A DNA stretch of 64,000 nucleotides from Yoonia sp. (GCF_017854565.1 NZ_JAFMHJ010000005.1:34500-98499); one strand, 5' to 3'; counted from the stretch's first letter, positions 54,082 to 63,526 are shown. The notes: generated by a model not told the origin, from the letters alone. Made by a program: numbers and translations.

Positions 54082-54681
54082 TTACATACGGCTGGCGACG
54101 TTTTCCCAATTGACCAGATGATCAAGGAAGTTCGTCAGGTACGCCGGACGTTTATTGCGGAAGTCGATGTAGTAGGAATGTTCCCACACATCACAGCCAA
54201 GCAGCGCAGTTTGCCCAAAACAGATCGGGTTCACGCCGTTTTCAGTCTTGGTTACGCGCAGGCTGCCGTCGGTGTCTTTGACCAACCACGCCCAGCCCGA
54301 ACCGAACTGGCCCGCACCTGCCGCGCTGAATGCGTCTTTGAACTTTTCAACAGAGCCGAAGCTGATGTTCAGCGCACTTTCCAGCTCGCTTGGCATCTTG
54401 CTGTCGTCGGGCGACATCATTTCCCAAAACTGGTTGTGGTTCCATAGCTGGCTGATGTTGTTGAAGATACCGTTCTGGGCAACCGCGCTTGGGTCGTATG
54501 TGCCCTTGATGATCTCTTCAAGAGATTTGCCTTCCCACTCTGTGCCCTCAATCGCCTTGTTGCCGTTGGTCACATAGGCATTGTGGTGCAGGTCGTGGTG
54601 ATACTCGAGCGTTTCAGCTGACATGCCTTTGCCCGCAAGAGCATCATGCGCATACGGAAGATCTGGAAGTGTAAAAGCCAT
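54082..54681 (-). CDS. sodB: Superoxide dismutase, Fe type
   Basis: A 199-residue Fe/Mn-family enzyme that removes superoxide in the cytoplasm. Metal ligands are in LEYHHDLHHNAY, QLWNHNQFW and DVWEHSYY. A Gln directly before LWNH, in the FeSOD-specific position, favours iron, although cambialistic use is possible. The start at 54681 (MAFTLPDLPY) is the family N-terminus. It is monocistronic and divergent from the secreted protein gene at 54891; the FNR box between them lies 135 bp from sodB. Confidence 0.95.
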   Translation of the reverse strand: MAFTLPDLPYAHDALAGKGMSAETLEYHHDLHHNAYVTNGNKAIEGTEWEGKSLEEIIKGTYDPSAVAQNGIFNNISQLWNHNQFWEMMSPDDSKMPSELESALNISFGSVEKFKDAFSAAGAGQFGSGWAWLVKDTDGSLRVTKTENGVNPICFGQTALLGCDVWEHSYYIDFRNKRPAYLTNFLDHLVNWENVASRM

Positions 54682-54815
54682 TTTAATATCTTTCTGAGTT
54701 TGTGAAAGGATGTTTCGATACATGTCACATAGGGTCGCAACGTCAACCCCAGCGTCGCTGCAAACCGCAAGGCGTCAGACTGCGGTACCGATGCAATCAG
54801 GCGTCACGCGCCGAA

Positions 54816-54829
54816 TTGATCAGGATCAA
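54816..54829. promoter_or_regulatory. FNR/FnrL box
   Basis: TTGATCAGGATCAA is a perfect match to the FNR consensus TTGAT-N4-ATCAA. Its centre (54822.5) is 29-34 bp upstream of a TATACA -10 hexamer at 54851-54856. This puts the box near -41 of a predicted start around 54863, the standard class II FNR promoter layout driving the 54891 gene. Confidence 0.85.
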
Positions 54830-54850
54830 TCGCACACGATCTCCACAACA

Positions 54851-54856
54851 TATACA
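54851..54856 (+). promoter_or_regulatory. -10 hexamer of the FNR-class promoter
   Basis: TATACA, correctly spaced from the FNR box at 54816-54829. The expected transcript has a leader of about 27 nt. Confidence 0.6.
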
Positions 54857-54890
54857 GTTATTGCAATGTGTTTGTTAAATGGAGAATCCC

Positions 54891-55688
54891 ATGCAAAAGA
54901 AATCTACAGTCCAGCGAAAGATCCTTCTCGCATCTGTTTGCGCCTGCGCATTCAGTCTTGTCCTTGTTGGCGGCATTAATTCTGCATCAAGCCCAGGTTT
55001 GGTCGGGACCGCATGGGCGCAAGACAGCAGCGGTGGACAGGATCGCGGCCAAGGCAACCAAGGTGGTCAGGGTGAAGGCTCTCAGGGGTCACAGGGTGGT
55101 CAGAGCAACCAAGGCGGATCCGGCGCAGGTCAGGGCGGCCCTGATCCAGATTCGGACTCCAAAGGCCCGCAAGCTGGTGGCCCAGCCAGCACAAATGATG
55201 GCGGCGGTCGCCCCGTCTGGGCAAAAGAAGGCATCCCCGAGGTCGAACTTGGCCGCCTGAGCGTGGCGCGTTCACCCGATCAGGTTCTTGATCGTTCACT
55301 GGCCGAAGCCTTGGCCACATGGACAGACGCAATGGTGGATTTCTATAGCTTGCCATTGGACAGCACCGATCCGGACACGACGACCATCTTGTCAGAGCTT
55401 AGCCTGAACTGGGACAACCTGACGATCTACGATTCACCGCTGCAGAACCTTGCGTTGATGAAAGACATTCTGGCCGATGGTGACAGTCAACTGCCGATCA
55501 ACAATGACTCTGACACATTGCTCGCGGTCTTCCTTGGCGTGGCGTCAGACAAGACTGTGCCGATCACGACCGATACGGTGATCGCCATCACGACGATCCT
55601 TGGCTATCCCATTGTCGGCGATGCCGCCGAAGATTTGGCACAAGATGCCGAGGCCGTGCGGATTGCCGTGCTTGCCGGGCATGGCTGA
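54891..55688 (+). CDS. Secreted Gly/Gln/Ser-rich protein, predicted FNR-regulated
   Basis: A 265-residue protein that I do not recognise. An N-terminal signal peptide (about 1-44, cleavage near AWAQD) is followed by a low-complexity region of about 60 residues made of GGQ/GNQGGQG/SQGG repeats. A C-terminal domain of about 155 residues is acidic, rich in Asp, Leu and Thr. No metal or catalytic motif is clear. The start at 54891 has GGAG 6 nt upstream; an in-frame ATG at 54879 has none. It is preceded by a perfect FNR box and -10, so expression at low oxygen is expected. Confidence 0.8.
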   Translation: MQKKSTVQRKILLASVCACAFSLVLVGGINSASSPGLVGTAWAQDSSGGQDRGQGNQGGQGEGSQGSQGGQSNQGGSGAGQGGPDPDSDSKGPQAGGPASTNDGGGRPVWAKEGIPEVELGRLSVARSPDQVLDRSLAEALATWTDAMVDFYSLPLDSTDPDTTTILSELSLNWDNLTIYDSPLQNLALMKDILADGDSQLPINNDSDTLLAVFLGVASDKTVPITTDTVIAITTILGYPIVGDAAEDLAQDAEAVRIAVLAGHG

Positions 55689-55693
55689 CACGC

Positions 55694-55730
55694 ATGAGGC
55701 CCGCCCACTGTTCAGGTGGGCGGACCTCAT
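55694..55730. terminator. Bidirectional stem-loop between the secreted protein gene and soxG
   Basis: ATGAGG-C-CCGCCCAC pairs with GTGGGCGG-A-CCTCAT (one internal mismatch, 7-nt loop), right after the + strand stop codon. Confidence 0.75.
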
Positions 55731-55781
55731 CAGGCGGGATTGGTATCAGCCTGCCCGCATGAACGGGGCAAAGCGCGGGGT

Positions 55782-56345
55782 TTAGAAATAGCCGACAGGG
55801 CCAGCCGCTGCGCTTGTTGCCAACAGATCAAAGGTATAATCGGCAACCGATCTGAAACAGATCACGTCGATTGTATCGACATCACGCATCCAAAACGCCG
55901 CAGCTACCTGCCCCAACCGGGTCCGGCGGAAATTGCCCGGCTTGAAGTTGGCGGGGTGCAGATCGACGGGGGCCAGTTTCGCCAATACTTCGGCGGCAAA
56001 AGGCCCTTCGATCTGTATCAGCGCGCGTGCGTCCGACACGTTTTCGGCCAGATAGTGCTGCCCCTTGAGCGCCTTTGCGACCAACCCGAGCGCGGCAGGA
56101 ACCTCCGCATAGGGGACCAGCAACAGTATTTCATCCGGCGACATCCACGCCAGACCTTTGTCGCCAACACAGTTCGCTTGACCGGGAGCCGGCCAATCAA
56201 CGCCCGTCAACCCGGCGCAGGCTGCTTTGAGTTTCGTATTGGTAATATCTCCGCGCAGGGTGATCATCCCGCGCAAGCCTGCGTCGCGGACCATTACCTT
56301 GGCGGTGGCCACTTTGCCTTGCAATGCGCTGACAGAATTAGACAT
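55782..56345 (-). CDS. soxG: Sarcosine oxidase gamma subunit
   Basis: A 187-residue small subunit of heterotetrameric sarcosine oxidase. Typical segments are the RDAGLRGMITLRGD opening, PGQANCVGDKGLAWMSPDE and a C-terminal FRSVADYTFDLL. It folds like part of a GcvT protein and supports the complex. Its start overlaps the soxA end by 8 bp. It is the last gene of soxDAG. Confidence 0.92.
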   Translation of the reverse strand: MSNSVSALQGKVATAKVMVRDAGLRGMITLRGDITNTKLKAACAGLTGVDWPAPGQANCVGDKGLAWMSPDEILLLVPYAEVPAALGLVAKALKGQHYLAENVSDARALIQIEGPFAAEVLAKLAPVDLHPANFKPGNFRRTRLGQVAAAFWMRDVDTIDVICFRSVADYTFDLLATSAAAGPVGYF

Positions 56346-59300
56346 TTTGCTTTTCCCCCGCTTTGTCATAGAATACCGGATCAACGATTTTCGCATCTAC
56401 CGTTGTGCCATCAACCTTGTTGAACGCGATCACCTCGCCCGTGCGGTCGGGCCCGTTGTGAACCAGCCCCATGGCGATCCCCTTGTTCAGGGTCGGCGAA
56501 TAATATGTCGATGTCACACGGCCCTGCGTGCTGCGCTGCCCGTTGGGATTTACGCCAGCCGCGATAGCATAGGAGCCGTCAGGCAGGACCGAACCATCCA
56601 CCGTCTCCAGCCCGACCAGCTTCCAGCGCTCTGGATCGGCCATGTGTGACCGGTCATGGGCGCGCTTGCCAAGATAATCATCCTTCTTCTTGGACAACGC
56701 CCATTGCAGGTTCAGGTCTTGCGGGATTACCGTGCCGTCGGTTTCGTCGCCGATCATGATGAACCCCTTTTCAGCGCGCATGATATGCAGCGCCTCGGTC
56801 CCATAAGGCATCACGCCAAGCGTCTCGCCCGCCACCAGCAGCGCATCCCAGAACGCGCGGCCCTGCCCTGCTGGCACCGCAACTTCATAGCTCAATTCAC
56901 CCGAAAAACTGATCCGGAACACCCGCGCATCAAAATCGCCGATCTTGCCATCCGCCCATTGCATAAACGGCAGCGCATCGCGGGACAGGTCCATGCCGCC
57001 CAGCGTTTGCAGCACCTGACGCGCGTTCGGACCCACAACAGCGATCTGCGCATATTGTTCGGTCACATTGGCGACATAGACCTGCATGTCCCACCATTCG
57101 CATTGCAGCCAGTCTTCCATATGGGCATGGATGCGTTCCGCGCCACCTGTCGTCGTGTGGCACAGCCAGGTGTCTTCAGCTATCCGGGCGACAACACCAT
57201 CGTCCATCAAGAACCCGTTTTCGGAACACATCAGCCCGTAGCGGCATTTGCCGACGGGCAGGGTCGACATCATGTTGGTATACATCAGATCAAGGAACTT
57301 GCCCGCATCCGGCCCTTTGACAATCAGCTTTCCAAGGGTTGATGCATCCAGCAGCCCGACGTTCTCGCGCACGTTGCGCACTTCGCGGTTGACGGCGTCA
57401 TGCACCGTTTCACCGGACCGCACATAGGCATAGGGCCTGCGCCACTGGCCCACAGGTTCATTGTCGGCCCCATTGGCGTTGTGCCAGTCCGAGATTGGTG
57501 TTTTGCGGATCGGCTGGAACAGCGCGTCTTTTGCCACGCCAGCAATCGCGCCCATCGAAATCGGTGTATAAGGCGGGCGGAACGTCGTCGTGCCGACATT
57601 TGGAATATCGGCGTTCAACGCTTGCGAAAGCACCGCCAGACCATTGATATTACTCAACTTACCTTGATCCGTCGCCATACCAAGCGTCGTATACCTCTTG
57701 GCATGCTCAACGCTTTCGAAACCTTCTTGCGCGGCCAGTTGCACATCTGTGACCTTGACGTCGTTCTGGAAATCCAGCCACGCCTTGGCGCGCAACGCCT
57801 GACTGGCGCCCTGCGGCATCAGCCAGACCGGCGCGATTGGCCCTTCGTCTGTATCGGCACCCAGCGGGGCCTGCCCACCGCGTTTGGCATACCCTGCCGC
57901 CTGCGCAGCCGCGCGTCCCGCCGCCCAACCATCGCCGACGGTTTCGGCTGTGAACAAATGCCCGTTCGCAGTGCCTGCGGCGATCACAAAGGGCTGACCA
58001 TCCGCGCCAGTCGGTGCCTTGGCATGATCGGGCCGGAACATCACCTGATCGGCGTCCCAGATCAACTTGCCGCCGCAATGGGACCACAGGTGGACCACCG
58101 GCGACCAGCCACCCGACATGGCGACACAATCACACGCCAGTTCTTCCAGCACCGCGCCCTCGCCCGCCTGGGCGCAAATCGCGACGCCGGTGACCCGTTT
58201 GCCGCCTTTGACCTTTGCAATGCCCTTGCCGAGTTCGACGCGGATACCCAGATCGCGCGCCTGATAAATCAACGGTCCGTCCGCGTCGGCCCGCGCATCG
58301 ACGATGCACGGGATATCGAGACCGGCCTGTTTGAGAATGATCGCGGTGCGATACGCGTCGTCATTGTTGGTCACGATCACCGTGCGGTCACCCAGCGAAA
58401 CGCCGAAATTCACGACGTAATCGCGCACCGCCGAGGCCAGCAGGACGCCGGGCACATCGTTGCCGGCAAATGACAACGGCCGCTCGATCGCGCCAGTCGC
58501 GGTCACAATCTGCTTGGCGCGCACCCGCCAAAGCCGGTGACGCGGGCCGTCCTGATCTGGCGCGTGATCGGTCAGACGTTCATAGGCCAGCGCATAGCCG
58601 TGGTCATACACACCCGCGCCCATGCAACGCAAACGAAGGTCAATATTATTCATTTTTTCAAGTGCTTGAATAGCATTATTCACCCATTCCTGCGCGGGCA
58701 ACCCATCAATTTCGGGCATGTCAACAACGGCGCGACCACCCCAATCGGCGGTCTGTTCAATCAACATTACGCGCGCGCCACGCGCGCCTGCGGCCTGTGC
58801 TGCGGCAATGCCTGCGATACCGCCGCCAACGATCAGCACATCGACGTGGGCATGGAAATGTTCGTAGGTGTCCTGGTCGCGGGCTTTGGGGGCGCGGCCG
58901 AGGCCGGCGGAGTGGCGGATGATGGGTTCGTAGACGTGTTTCCAGAATGCCTGCGGGTACATGAACGTCTTGTAGTAGAAGCCAGCGGGCAAAAACCGCG
59001 ACAGGTGCGTGTTGATGGCACCGACATCGAACTCAAGACTGGGCCAGTGATTTTGCGATGTGGCGGTCAGACCGTCGAACAGCTCCGTCGTGGTGACGCG
59101 CTGATTGGGTTCAAATGTTGCCCCCGCGCCAAGATTGACAAGCCCGTTGGGTTCCTCGGCACCGCTGGCAATCACGCCGCGTGGCCGATGGTATTTGAAC
59201 GACCGTCCCACCAGCAACTGATCATTGGCCAGCAAGGCGGATGCGAGCGTATCACCTGCGAATCCACGCAAGTGTTTTCCATTAAATGTAAAAGATACAG

Positions 59301-59349
59301 CATTGTTTTTATTTATCAAACGACCATGATCTACCAAACGGGTACTCAT
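56338..59349 (-). CDS. soxA: Sarcosine oxidase alpha subunit
   Basis: A 1003-residue large subunit. The N-terminal ferredoxin-like and FAD/NAD-binding parts contain VLIVGGGIAGIAAAQAAG at about 171-188. A C-terminal GcvT-like domain (from about 600) binds tetrahydrofolate and receives the formaldehyde unit as 5,10-methylene-THF. The start at 59349 overlaps the soxD stop (ATGA); an in-frame ATG at 59364 is possible. Length is normal for the family. Confidence 0.95.
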   Translation of the reverse strand: MSTRLVDHGRLINKNNAVSFTFNGKHLRGFAGDTLASALLANDQLLVGRSFKYHRPRGVIASGAEEPNGLVNLGAGATFEPNQRVTTTELFDGLTATSQNHWPSLEFDVGAINTHLSRFLPAGFYYKTFMYPQAFWKHVYEPIIRHSAGLGRAPKARDQDTYEHFHAHVDVLIVGGGIAGIAAAQAAGARGARVMLIEQTADWGGRAVVDMPEIDGLPAQEWVNNAIQALEKMNNIDLRLRCMGAGVYDHGYALAYERLTDHAPDQDGPRHRLWRVRAKQIVTATGAIERPLSFAGNDVPGVLLASAVRDYVVNFGVSLGDRTVIVTNNDDAYRTAIILKQAGLDIPCIVDARADADGPLIYQARDLGIRVELGKGIAKVKGGKRVTGVAICAQAGEGAVLEELACDCVAMSGGWSPVVHLWSHCGGKLIWDADQVMFRPDHAKAPTGADGQPFVIAAGTANGHLFTAETVGDGWAAGRAAAQAAGYAKRGGQAPLGADTDEGPIAPVWLMPQGASQALRAKAWLDFQNDVKVTDVQLAAQEGFESVEHAKRYTTLGMATDQGKLSNINGLAVLSQALNADIPNVGTTTFRPPYTPISMGAIAGVAKDALFQPIRKTPISDWHNANGADNEPVGQWRRPYAYVRSGETVHDAVNREVRNVRENVGLLDASTLGKLIVKGPDAGKFLDLMYTNMMSTLPVGKCRYGLMCSENGFLMDDGVVARIAEDTWLCHTTTGGAERIHAHMEDWLQCEWWDMQVYVANVTEQYAQIAVVGPNARQVLQTLGGMDLSRDALPFMQWADGKIGDFDARVFRISFSGELSYEVAVPAGQGRAFWDALLVAGETLGVMPYGTEALHIMRAEKGFIMIGDETDGTVIPQDLNLQWALSKKKDDYLGKRAHDRSHMADPERWKLVGLETVDGSVLPDGSYAIAAGVNPNGQRSTQGRVTSTYYSPTLNKGIAMGLVHNGPDRTGEVIAFNKVDGTTVDAKIVDPVFYDKAGEKQNV

Positions 59350-59675
59350 TTCGATATCCCCCATGACCAGCCCGGTCGTTTTTCAGAAATCGTGTCGAGG
59401 AGGTCCTTTGGGGGCGCGGTTGTTTGTGCCGCATAGGTCCCGAACACCTCAAGCGTGTTGGTGCAGCGGGCGGCCAGAAACCATTTACCGCAGCCGTAAA
59501 CGTGGCGCCAGCGTTCGAAATGAACGCCCTTGGGATTCTCGCGCATGAACAGATAATCTTCAAAATCGGCATCCGACGAGTCCGGGCCCTTGCGCTTGAG
59601 ATGGGCCTGACCACCGGCGTGCAGGTCCGTTTCATCGGCGTCCACGCCACAATAGGGGCAGTGCAGGATCAGCAT
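59346..59675 (-). CDS. soxD: Sarcosine oxidase delta subunit
   Basis: A 109-residue zinc-binding subunit. CPYCG (Cys6, Cys9) near the N-terminus and RHVYGCGKWF later provide the zinc ligands (Cys, Cys, His, Cys). It is normally encoded directly after soxB. Here 733 bp containing another gene, a repeat and a hairpin separate the two. It overlaps soxA by 4 bp. Confidence 0.94.
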   Translation of the reverse strand: MLILHCPYCGVDADETDLHAGGQAHLKRKGPDSSDADFEDYLFMRENPKGVHFERWRHVYGCGKWFLAARCTNTLEVFGTYAAQTTAPPKDLLDTISEKRPGWSWGISK

Positions 59676-59705
59676 GGGGTCACCTCAATTTCGGGGATAT
59701 TTATG

Positions 59706-59737
59706 GCGTATGGCGCGCGTACAGATCGCGTACGTAC
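59706..59737 (-). repeat. GTACG-rich repeat element, copy B
   Basis: The opposite-strand equivalent of 35861-35892, with the same conserved blocks and spacing (GTACGTACGCG, TGTACGCG, TACGC). It lies upstream of soxD, between it and the hairpin at 59754. Confidence 0.75.
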
Positions 59738-59753
59738 GGCGCATGGACGCATG

Positions 59754-59787
59754 CCAAAGGCGGGTGCTGTGCGGCACCCGCCTTTGG
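59754..59787. terminator. Strong stem-loop separating the small membrane protein gene from soxD
   Basis: A perfect 14-bp stem CCAAAGGCGGGTGC and its complement over a 6-nt loop, 21 bp past the stop of the 59808 gene. A terminator here would prevent read-through from soxB into soxDAG. Confidence 0.8.
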
Positions 59788-59807
59788 TCGTCAGAGCGTG
59801 AGTGGTA

Positions 59808-60038
59808 TCATTGCGGCAGTGCAGGCCCCGGATCGGGGAGCGGTGGCGCGGTTTCAGGTGCGACAGGCGCGGCTGGCGCTGTGTCCTGAACCGTCCCGAC
59901 GCCAGTTGCGTCCTGTGTCGTGCTGACGCCGCCACCGGCGAAAAGCGCGTAGAGCAGGACCAGAACAACGACGGCACCAGCAATGAGCCATCCGATTCCG
60001 CGACCGCTGCCTGTTTTGGGTGATGTGTAGTCAACCAT
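59808..60038 (-). CDS. Small single-TM protein, unknown function
   Basis: A 76-residue protein: a 14-residue polar N-terminus, one membrane helix (GWLIAGAVVVLVLLYALFAG), then a Pro/Ala/Asp-rich periplasmic tail (APAAPVAPETAPPLPDPGP). GGAGGACA before the ATG is a strong ribosome-binding site, which supports a real gene. It lies between soxB and soxD on the same strand. Confidence 0.7.
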   Translation of the reverse strand: MVDYTSPKTGSGRGIGWLIAGAVVVLVLLYALFAGGGVSTTQDATGVGTVQDTAPAAPVAPETAPPLPDPGPALPQ

Positions 60039-60205
60039 GGTTTGTCCTCCTTTGCAGACGCACCTATCAAAACAGATTCAGCCTGCAGTGGAAGATAAGC
60101 GGAAATCCCCGGCGATTTTGGGCCAATCGCAGCCAATTTCCCCACTATTGATGCGCTACCGCCCGCCGAGGTATTATTCGCACGCGGAGTTGCTAGTGTC
60201 GCGCC

Positions 60206-60370
60206 ATGGAGCTGATACTGATCATCATCGGGTGCGTTCTGGTCGCGGCGATCATTGCGATGATCGTGCAACGTATCCGCAGCGGACCTTTTGCGGAAAC
60301 CGATGAAACCGCCACGCGGCCCGGCGACGATGACCACGCCAGCCCGCATGGCGACGGCAACCACGGCTAG
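60206..60370 (+). CDS. Small membrane protein, possible gene
   Basis: An open frame of 54 codons: an N-terminal hydrophobic helix (MELILIIIGCVLVAAIIAMI), then a polar, His/Asp-rich tail (DDDHASPHGDGNHG). It resembles small single-span proteins, but no ribosome-binding site is clear and it opposes the sox genes. It was called from the sequence because it fits a typical membrane-peptide pattern. Confidence 0.4.
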   Translation: MELILIIIGCVLVAAIIAMIVQRIRSGPFAETDETATRPGDDDHASPHGDGNHG

Positions 60371-60408
60371 GCCGACAGCCGGGACGGAACGGGCCGAAAG
60401 CGCAGGCA

Positions 60409-61653
60409 TCAATGCGCCACCCCGGCGGCCACGCTTTCGTCGATGAATTTACCCTCGCGGAAGCGGTACATGCTGAATTCTTCGGTCAGGGGGGAATGAC
60501 CTTTGGCCATCAGTTCGGCCATCGCCCAACCAGAGCCGGGAATCGCCTTGAAGCCGCCGGTGCCCCAACCGCAGTTGACAAAGACACCCTCGACCGGGGT
60601 TTTTGACAAGATCGGGGACCGATCGCCGGTCACATCCACGATACCGCCCCATTGGCGCAGCATCTTGAGCCGGGAAATCATCGGGAATGTTTCGACCAAT
60701 GCGCGCACTGTTTCTTCGATGTGGTGGAACGATCCGCGCTGGGTGTAGTTGTTATAGCCATCGGTGCCGCCGCCGATGACCATCTCGCCTTTGTCTGACT
60801 GCGACATATAGCCGTGGACGGTGTTGGCCATCACGACCACATCCATGCAGGGTTTGATCGGTTCGCTGACCAGCGCCTGCAAGGCCACCGATTCGATAGG
60901 CAGCCGAAAGCCGGCCATTTGGGCCAGCACGCCGGAATGTCCCGCAACCACCATCGCCAGCTTGTCGCAACCGATGTCGCCCTTGGTCGTGGTGACACCG
61001 ACCACCTTGCCGCTTTCCTGCCGCAGGGCGGTGACTTCGCATTGCTGGATCACGTCCATGCCCATGTCCGAACAGGCGCGGGCATAGCCCCACGCGACCG
61101 CATCATGCCGGGCGGTGCCGCCGCGCGCCTGATACAACCCGCCAAGCACCGGATAGCGCGGCCCGTCGATGTTCATGATCGGGCACAGTTCCTTGACCCG
61201 GTCCGGGCCGATCCATTCGGTCTGCACACCTTGCAGGGCATTGGCGTGTGCGGTGCGTTGATAGCCGCGCATTTCGTGCTGGGTCTGCGCCAGCATGATC
61301 AGGCCACGGGGGCTGAACATCACGTTATAGTTCAGGTCCTGCGACATCGTTTCATACAAGCTGCGGGATTTTTCATAAATCGCCGCCGACGGGTCCTGCA
61401 GGTAGTTGGAGCGGATGATCGTTGTATTCCGGCCCGTATTGCCGCCGCCCAGCCAGCCTTTTTCCAGAATCGCCACATTGGTAATCCCGAAATTCCTGCC
61501 CAGATAATAGGCTGTGGCCAGCCCGTGCCCGCCAGCCCCCACGATGATCACATCGTATTTCTTCTTGGGCGCCGCTTTGGCCCATGCCCGGTCCCAACCG
61601 GTGTGATTGCGCAGGGCCTCGCGGGCGACGGCAAAGGCGGAATAACGTTTCAT
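60409..61653 (-). CDS. soxB: Sarcosine oxidase beta subunit
   Basis: A 414-residue flavoprotein that oxidises sarcosine to glycine. The FAD-binding GAGGHG is at residues 39-44. His183 in GGTARHDAVAWG matches the His that carries the covalent FMN in characterised enzymes. The C-terminal end has VNCGWGTGGFKAIPGSG. The start at 61653 begins MKRYSAFAVAREALR, the family N-terminus; the longer frame is spurious. It is divergent from ccmI. No glyA is next to it in the window. Confidence 0.95.
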   Translation of the reverse strand: MKRYSAFAVAREALRNHTGWDRAWAKAAPKKKYDVIIVGAGGHGLATAYYLGRNFGITNVAILEKGWLGGGNTGRNTTIIRSNYLQDPSAAIYEKSRSLYETMSQDLNYNVMFSPRGLIMLAQTQHEMRGYQRTAHANALQGVQTEWIGPDRVKELCPIMNIDGPRYPVLGGLYQARGGTARHDAVAWGYARACSDMGMDVIQQCEVTALRQESGKVVGVTTTKGDIGCDKLAMVVAGHSGVLAQMAGFRLPIESVALQALVSEPIKPCMDVVVMANTVHGYMSQSDKGEMVIGGGTDGYNNYTQRGSFHHIEETVRALVETFPMISRLKMLRQWGGIVDVTGDRSPILSKTPVEGVFVNCGWGTGGFKAIPGSGWAMAELMAKGHSPLTEEFSMYRFREGKFIDESVAAGVAH

Positions 61654-61856
61654 CAGTTCCCGATTCCCTGTTTGGTCATGGTCTTGGCTTTGGTGCCCTG
61701 TCTGGACCCTTTGCCATCGCCTGTGGATACTGCCAGCGGCGTCTGGCCTGTCTTTTACGACATGGCCGTGCAGATGCAAATGGCAGGTCGTCGCAGGGTC
61801 TTTCAACCCGGGGCCGGGATGGTTATGTCGGTCTGGAGAAGTAAGATGGATTGCGC

Positions 61857-63053
61857 ATGTTGTTCTGGCTGGTTTGTATTGTTTTGACCCTTGCGGTGGC
61901 GGCCATGCTGGCCGCGCCCTTGTTGCGCCCTGCGGCCCCGGCGATGGCGAATCCCGATGTGGCGCTATACCGCGCGCAACTGGATGAGATCGACCGCGAT
62001 ATCGCCCGCGAGCTGCTGCCCCCCGAAGAGGCCGCACAAGCCCGCACCGAAGTCGCCCGCAGGCTGCTGGCCGCCAGCAAGATAACCGACACGCCCACCG
62101 CTAAGGGGGCGCATACCATTGCGCTGTCGCTGATTATTGGCGTTGTGGTGCTGGGCGTCAGTTTTGCGGTCTATCGGGAGCTTGGCGCGCCCGGCTATGG
62201 CGATCTGCCGTTGCAGGCACGGCTGGACGCCAGCGCGCAAGCGCGTGCGAACCGGCCATCGCAGGCCGCGTTGGAAACGGCCGCACCGCTGCCGCCGCCC
62301 GTGGACGCGCCTGAAACCTATACCACCGCGATTGATCAGCTGCGCACCATTGCCCCGACCCGCCCCGACGATTTGCAGGCATGGGAATTGCTGGCCTTTC
62401 ACGAATCAGAGTTGCGCAACTTTGGTGCTGCGTCGCAGGCGCAGGCACGGGTGATCGCGCTTAAGGGTGACGCCGCCACGATCGAAGACAGCCGCCGCCT
62501 ACTGGACCTGATGGTCATCGCCGCCGGTGGATTTGTGTCCCCCGAGGCCGAACTGGTGATCCGTGACATGCTGAACCGCGACGAAAACAATATCGCGGCC
62601 CGCTATTACCTTGGCGCACTTTACGACCAGACGGACCGGCCTGACTTCGCGTTTCGACTGTGGCGTGCGATTGTCGAAAACGGCGATCCGCAGAATTTTC
62701 ATGTGACCACCGCGCGCGCGCAAATCGAGAATGCGGCGTTCCGCGCCGGGATCGAATACAGCCTGCCCCCGCTGCGCGGCCCATCGGCCGCAGACATCGA
62801 AAACGCCCAGGACATGACCCCCGAAGACCGGCAGGCGATGATCGGCAATATGATCGCGGGCCTTGCGGACCGGCTGGCCAACGAAGGCGGCCCGGCGTCC
62901 GATTGGGCGCGCCTGATCACCGCTTACGGTGTCTTGGGGGATACGGTTTCGGCGCGTACGGTCTGGGTCGAGGCGGCCGATGTCTTTGGCGCCGATCCCG
63001 CCGCGATGGCCGCGCTGACCGATGCGGCCGAATCGGCGGGCGTGCTGGAATGA
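61857..63053 (+). CDS. ccmI: Cytochrome c maturation protein CcmI
   Basis: A 398-residue protein with two N-terminal membrane helices (about 3-23 and 84-104), a cytoplasmic loop with a leucine-zipper-like pattern, and a periplasmic TPR domain (about 155-398). It presents apocytochrome c to the haem ligation complex CcmFH. It is 34 kb from the ccmABCDG operon. The ATG at 61857 is preferred, although the ribosome-binding site is weak. It overlaps ruvX by 4 bp. Confidence 0.9.
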   Translation: MLFWLVCIVLTLAVAAMLAAPLLRPAAPAMANPDVALYRAQLDEIDRDIARELLPPEEAAQARTEVARRLLAASKITDTPTAKGAHTIALSLIIGVVVLGVSFAVYRELGAPGYGDLPLQARLDASAQARANRPSQAALETAAPLPPPVDAPETYTTAIDQLRTIAPTRPDDLQAWELLAFHESELRNFGAASQAQARVIALKGDAATIEDSRRLLDLMVIAAGGFVSPEAELVIRDMLNRDENNIAARYYLGALYDQTDRPDFAFRLWRAIVENGDPQNFHVTTARAQIENAAFRAGIEYSLPPLRGPSAADIENAQDMTPEDRQAMIGNMIAGLADRLANEGGPASDWARLITAYGVLGDTVSARTVWVEAADVFGADPAAMAALTDAAESAGVLE

Positions 63054-63526
63054 TCTGCGAAACACCGCAGGATTTCGCCGCTGCCATTCCGGCATTTGGC
63101 GCGGTGGCGGGTCTGGATCTGGGGACGGTCACCATCGGTGTGGCGGTGTCGGACCTGACGCGGTCGGTCGCAACCCCGCTCGAGACGATCAAACGCAAGA
63201 AATTCGGCCTTGATGCCGTCCGCCTGTTTGAGATTACCGGCGCGCGCCAGATCGCCGGCCTTGTGCTGGGCCTGCCGCGCAATATGGACGGATCAGAGGG
63301 GCCGCGCTGTCAGGCGACCCGCGCATTCGCGCGCAATCTGGAACGGCTGACGCCGCTGCCGATCACCTATTGGGATGAACGCCTGTCCACCGTCGCCGCC
63401 GAACGCGCCCTGCTAGAGGCGGATACGTCACGCAAACGTCGCGCAGAGGTCATCGACCACGTCGCAGCCAGCTATATCTTGCAAGGTATGCTGGACCGGC
63501 TGGCGCATCTGAGGAACAACCCGTGA
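63050..63526 (+). CDS. ruvX: Putative pre-16S rRNA nuclease (Holliday junction resolvase-like)
   Basis: A 158-residue RNase H-fold protein of the YqgF family. The motif [15 protein letters not shown] lies at about 21-35, [16 protein letters not shown] in the middle, and [15 protein letters not shown] toward the end. YqgF matures the 16S rRNA 5' end. Its ATG overlaps the ccmI stop (ATGA). Confidence 0.95.
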   Translation: MICETPQDFAAAIPAFGAVAGLDLGTVTIGVAVSDLTRSVATPLETIKRKKFGLDAVRLFEITGARQIAGLVLGLPRNMDGSEGPRCQATRAFARNLERLTPLPITYWDERLSTVAAERALLEADTSRKRRAEVIDHVAASYILQGMLDRLAHLRNNP

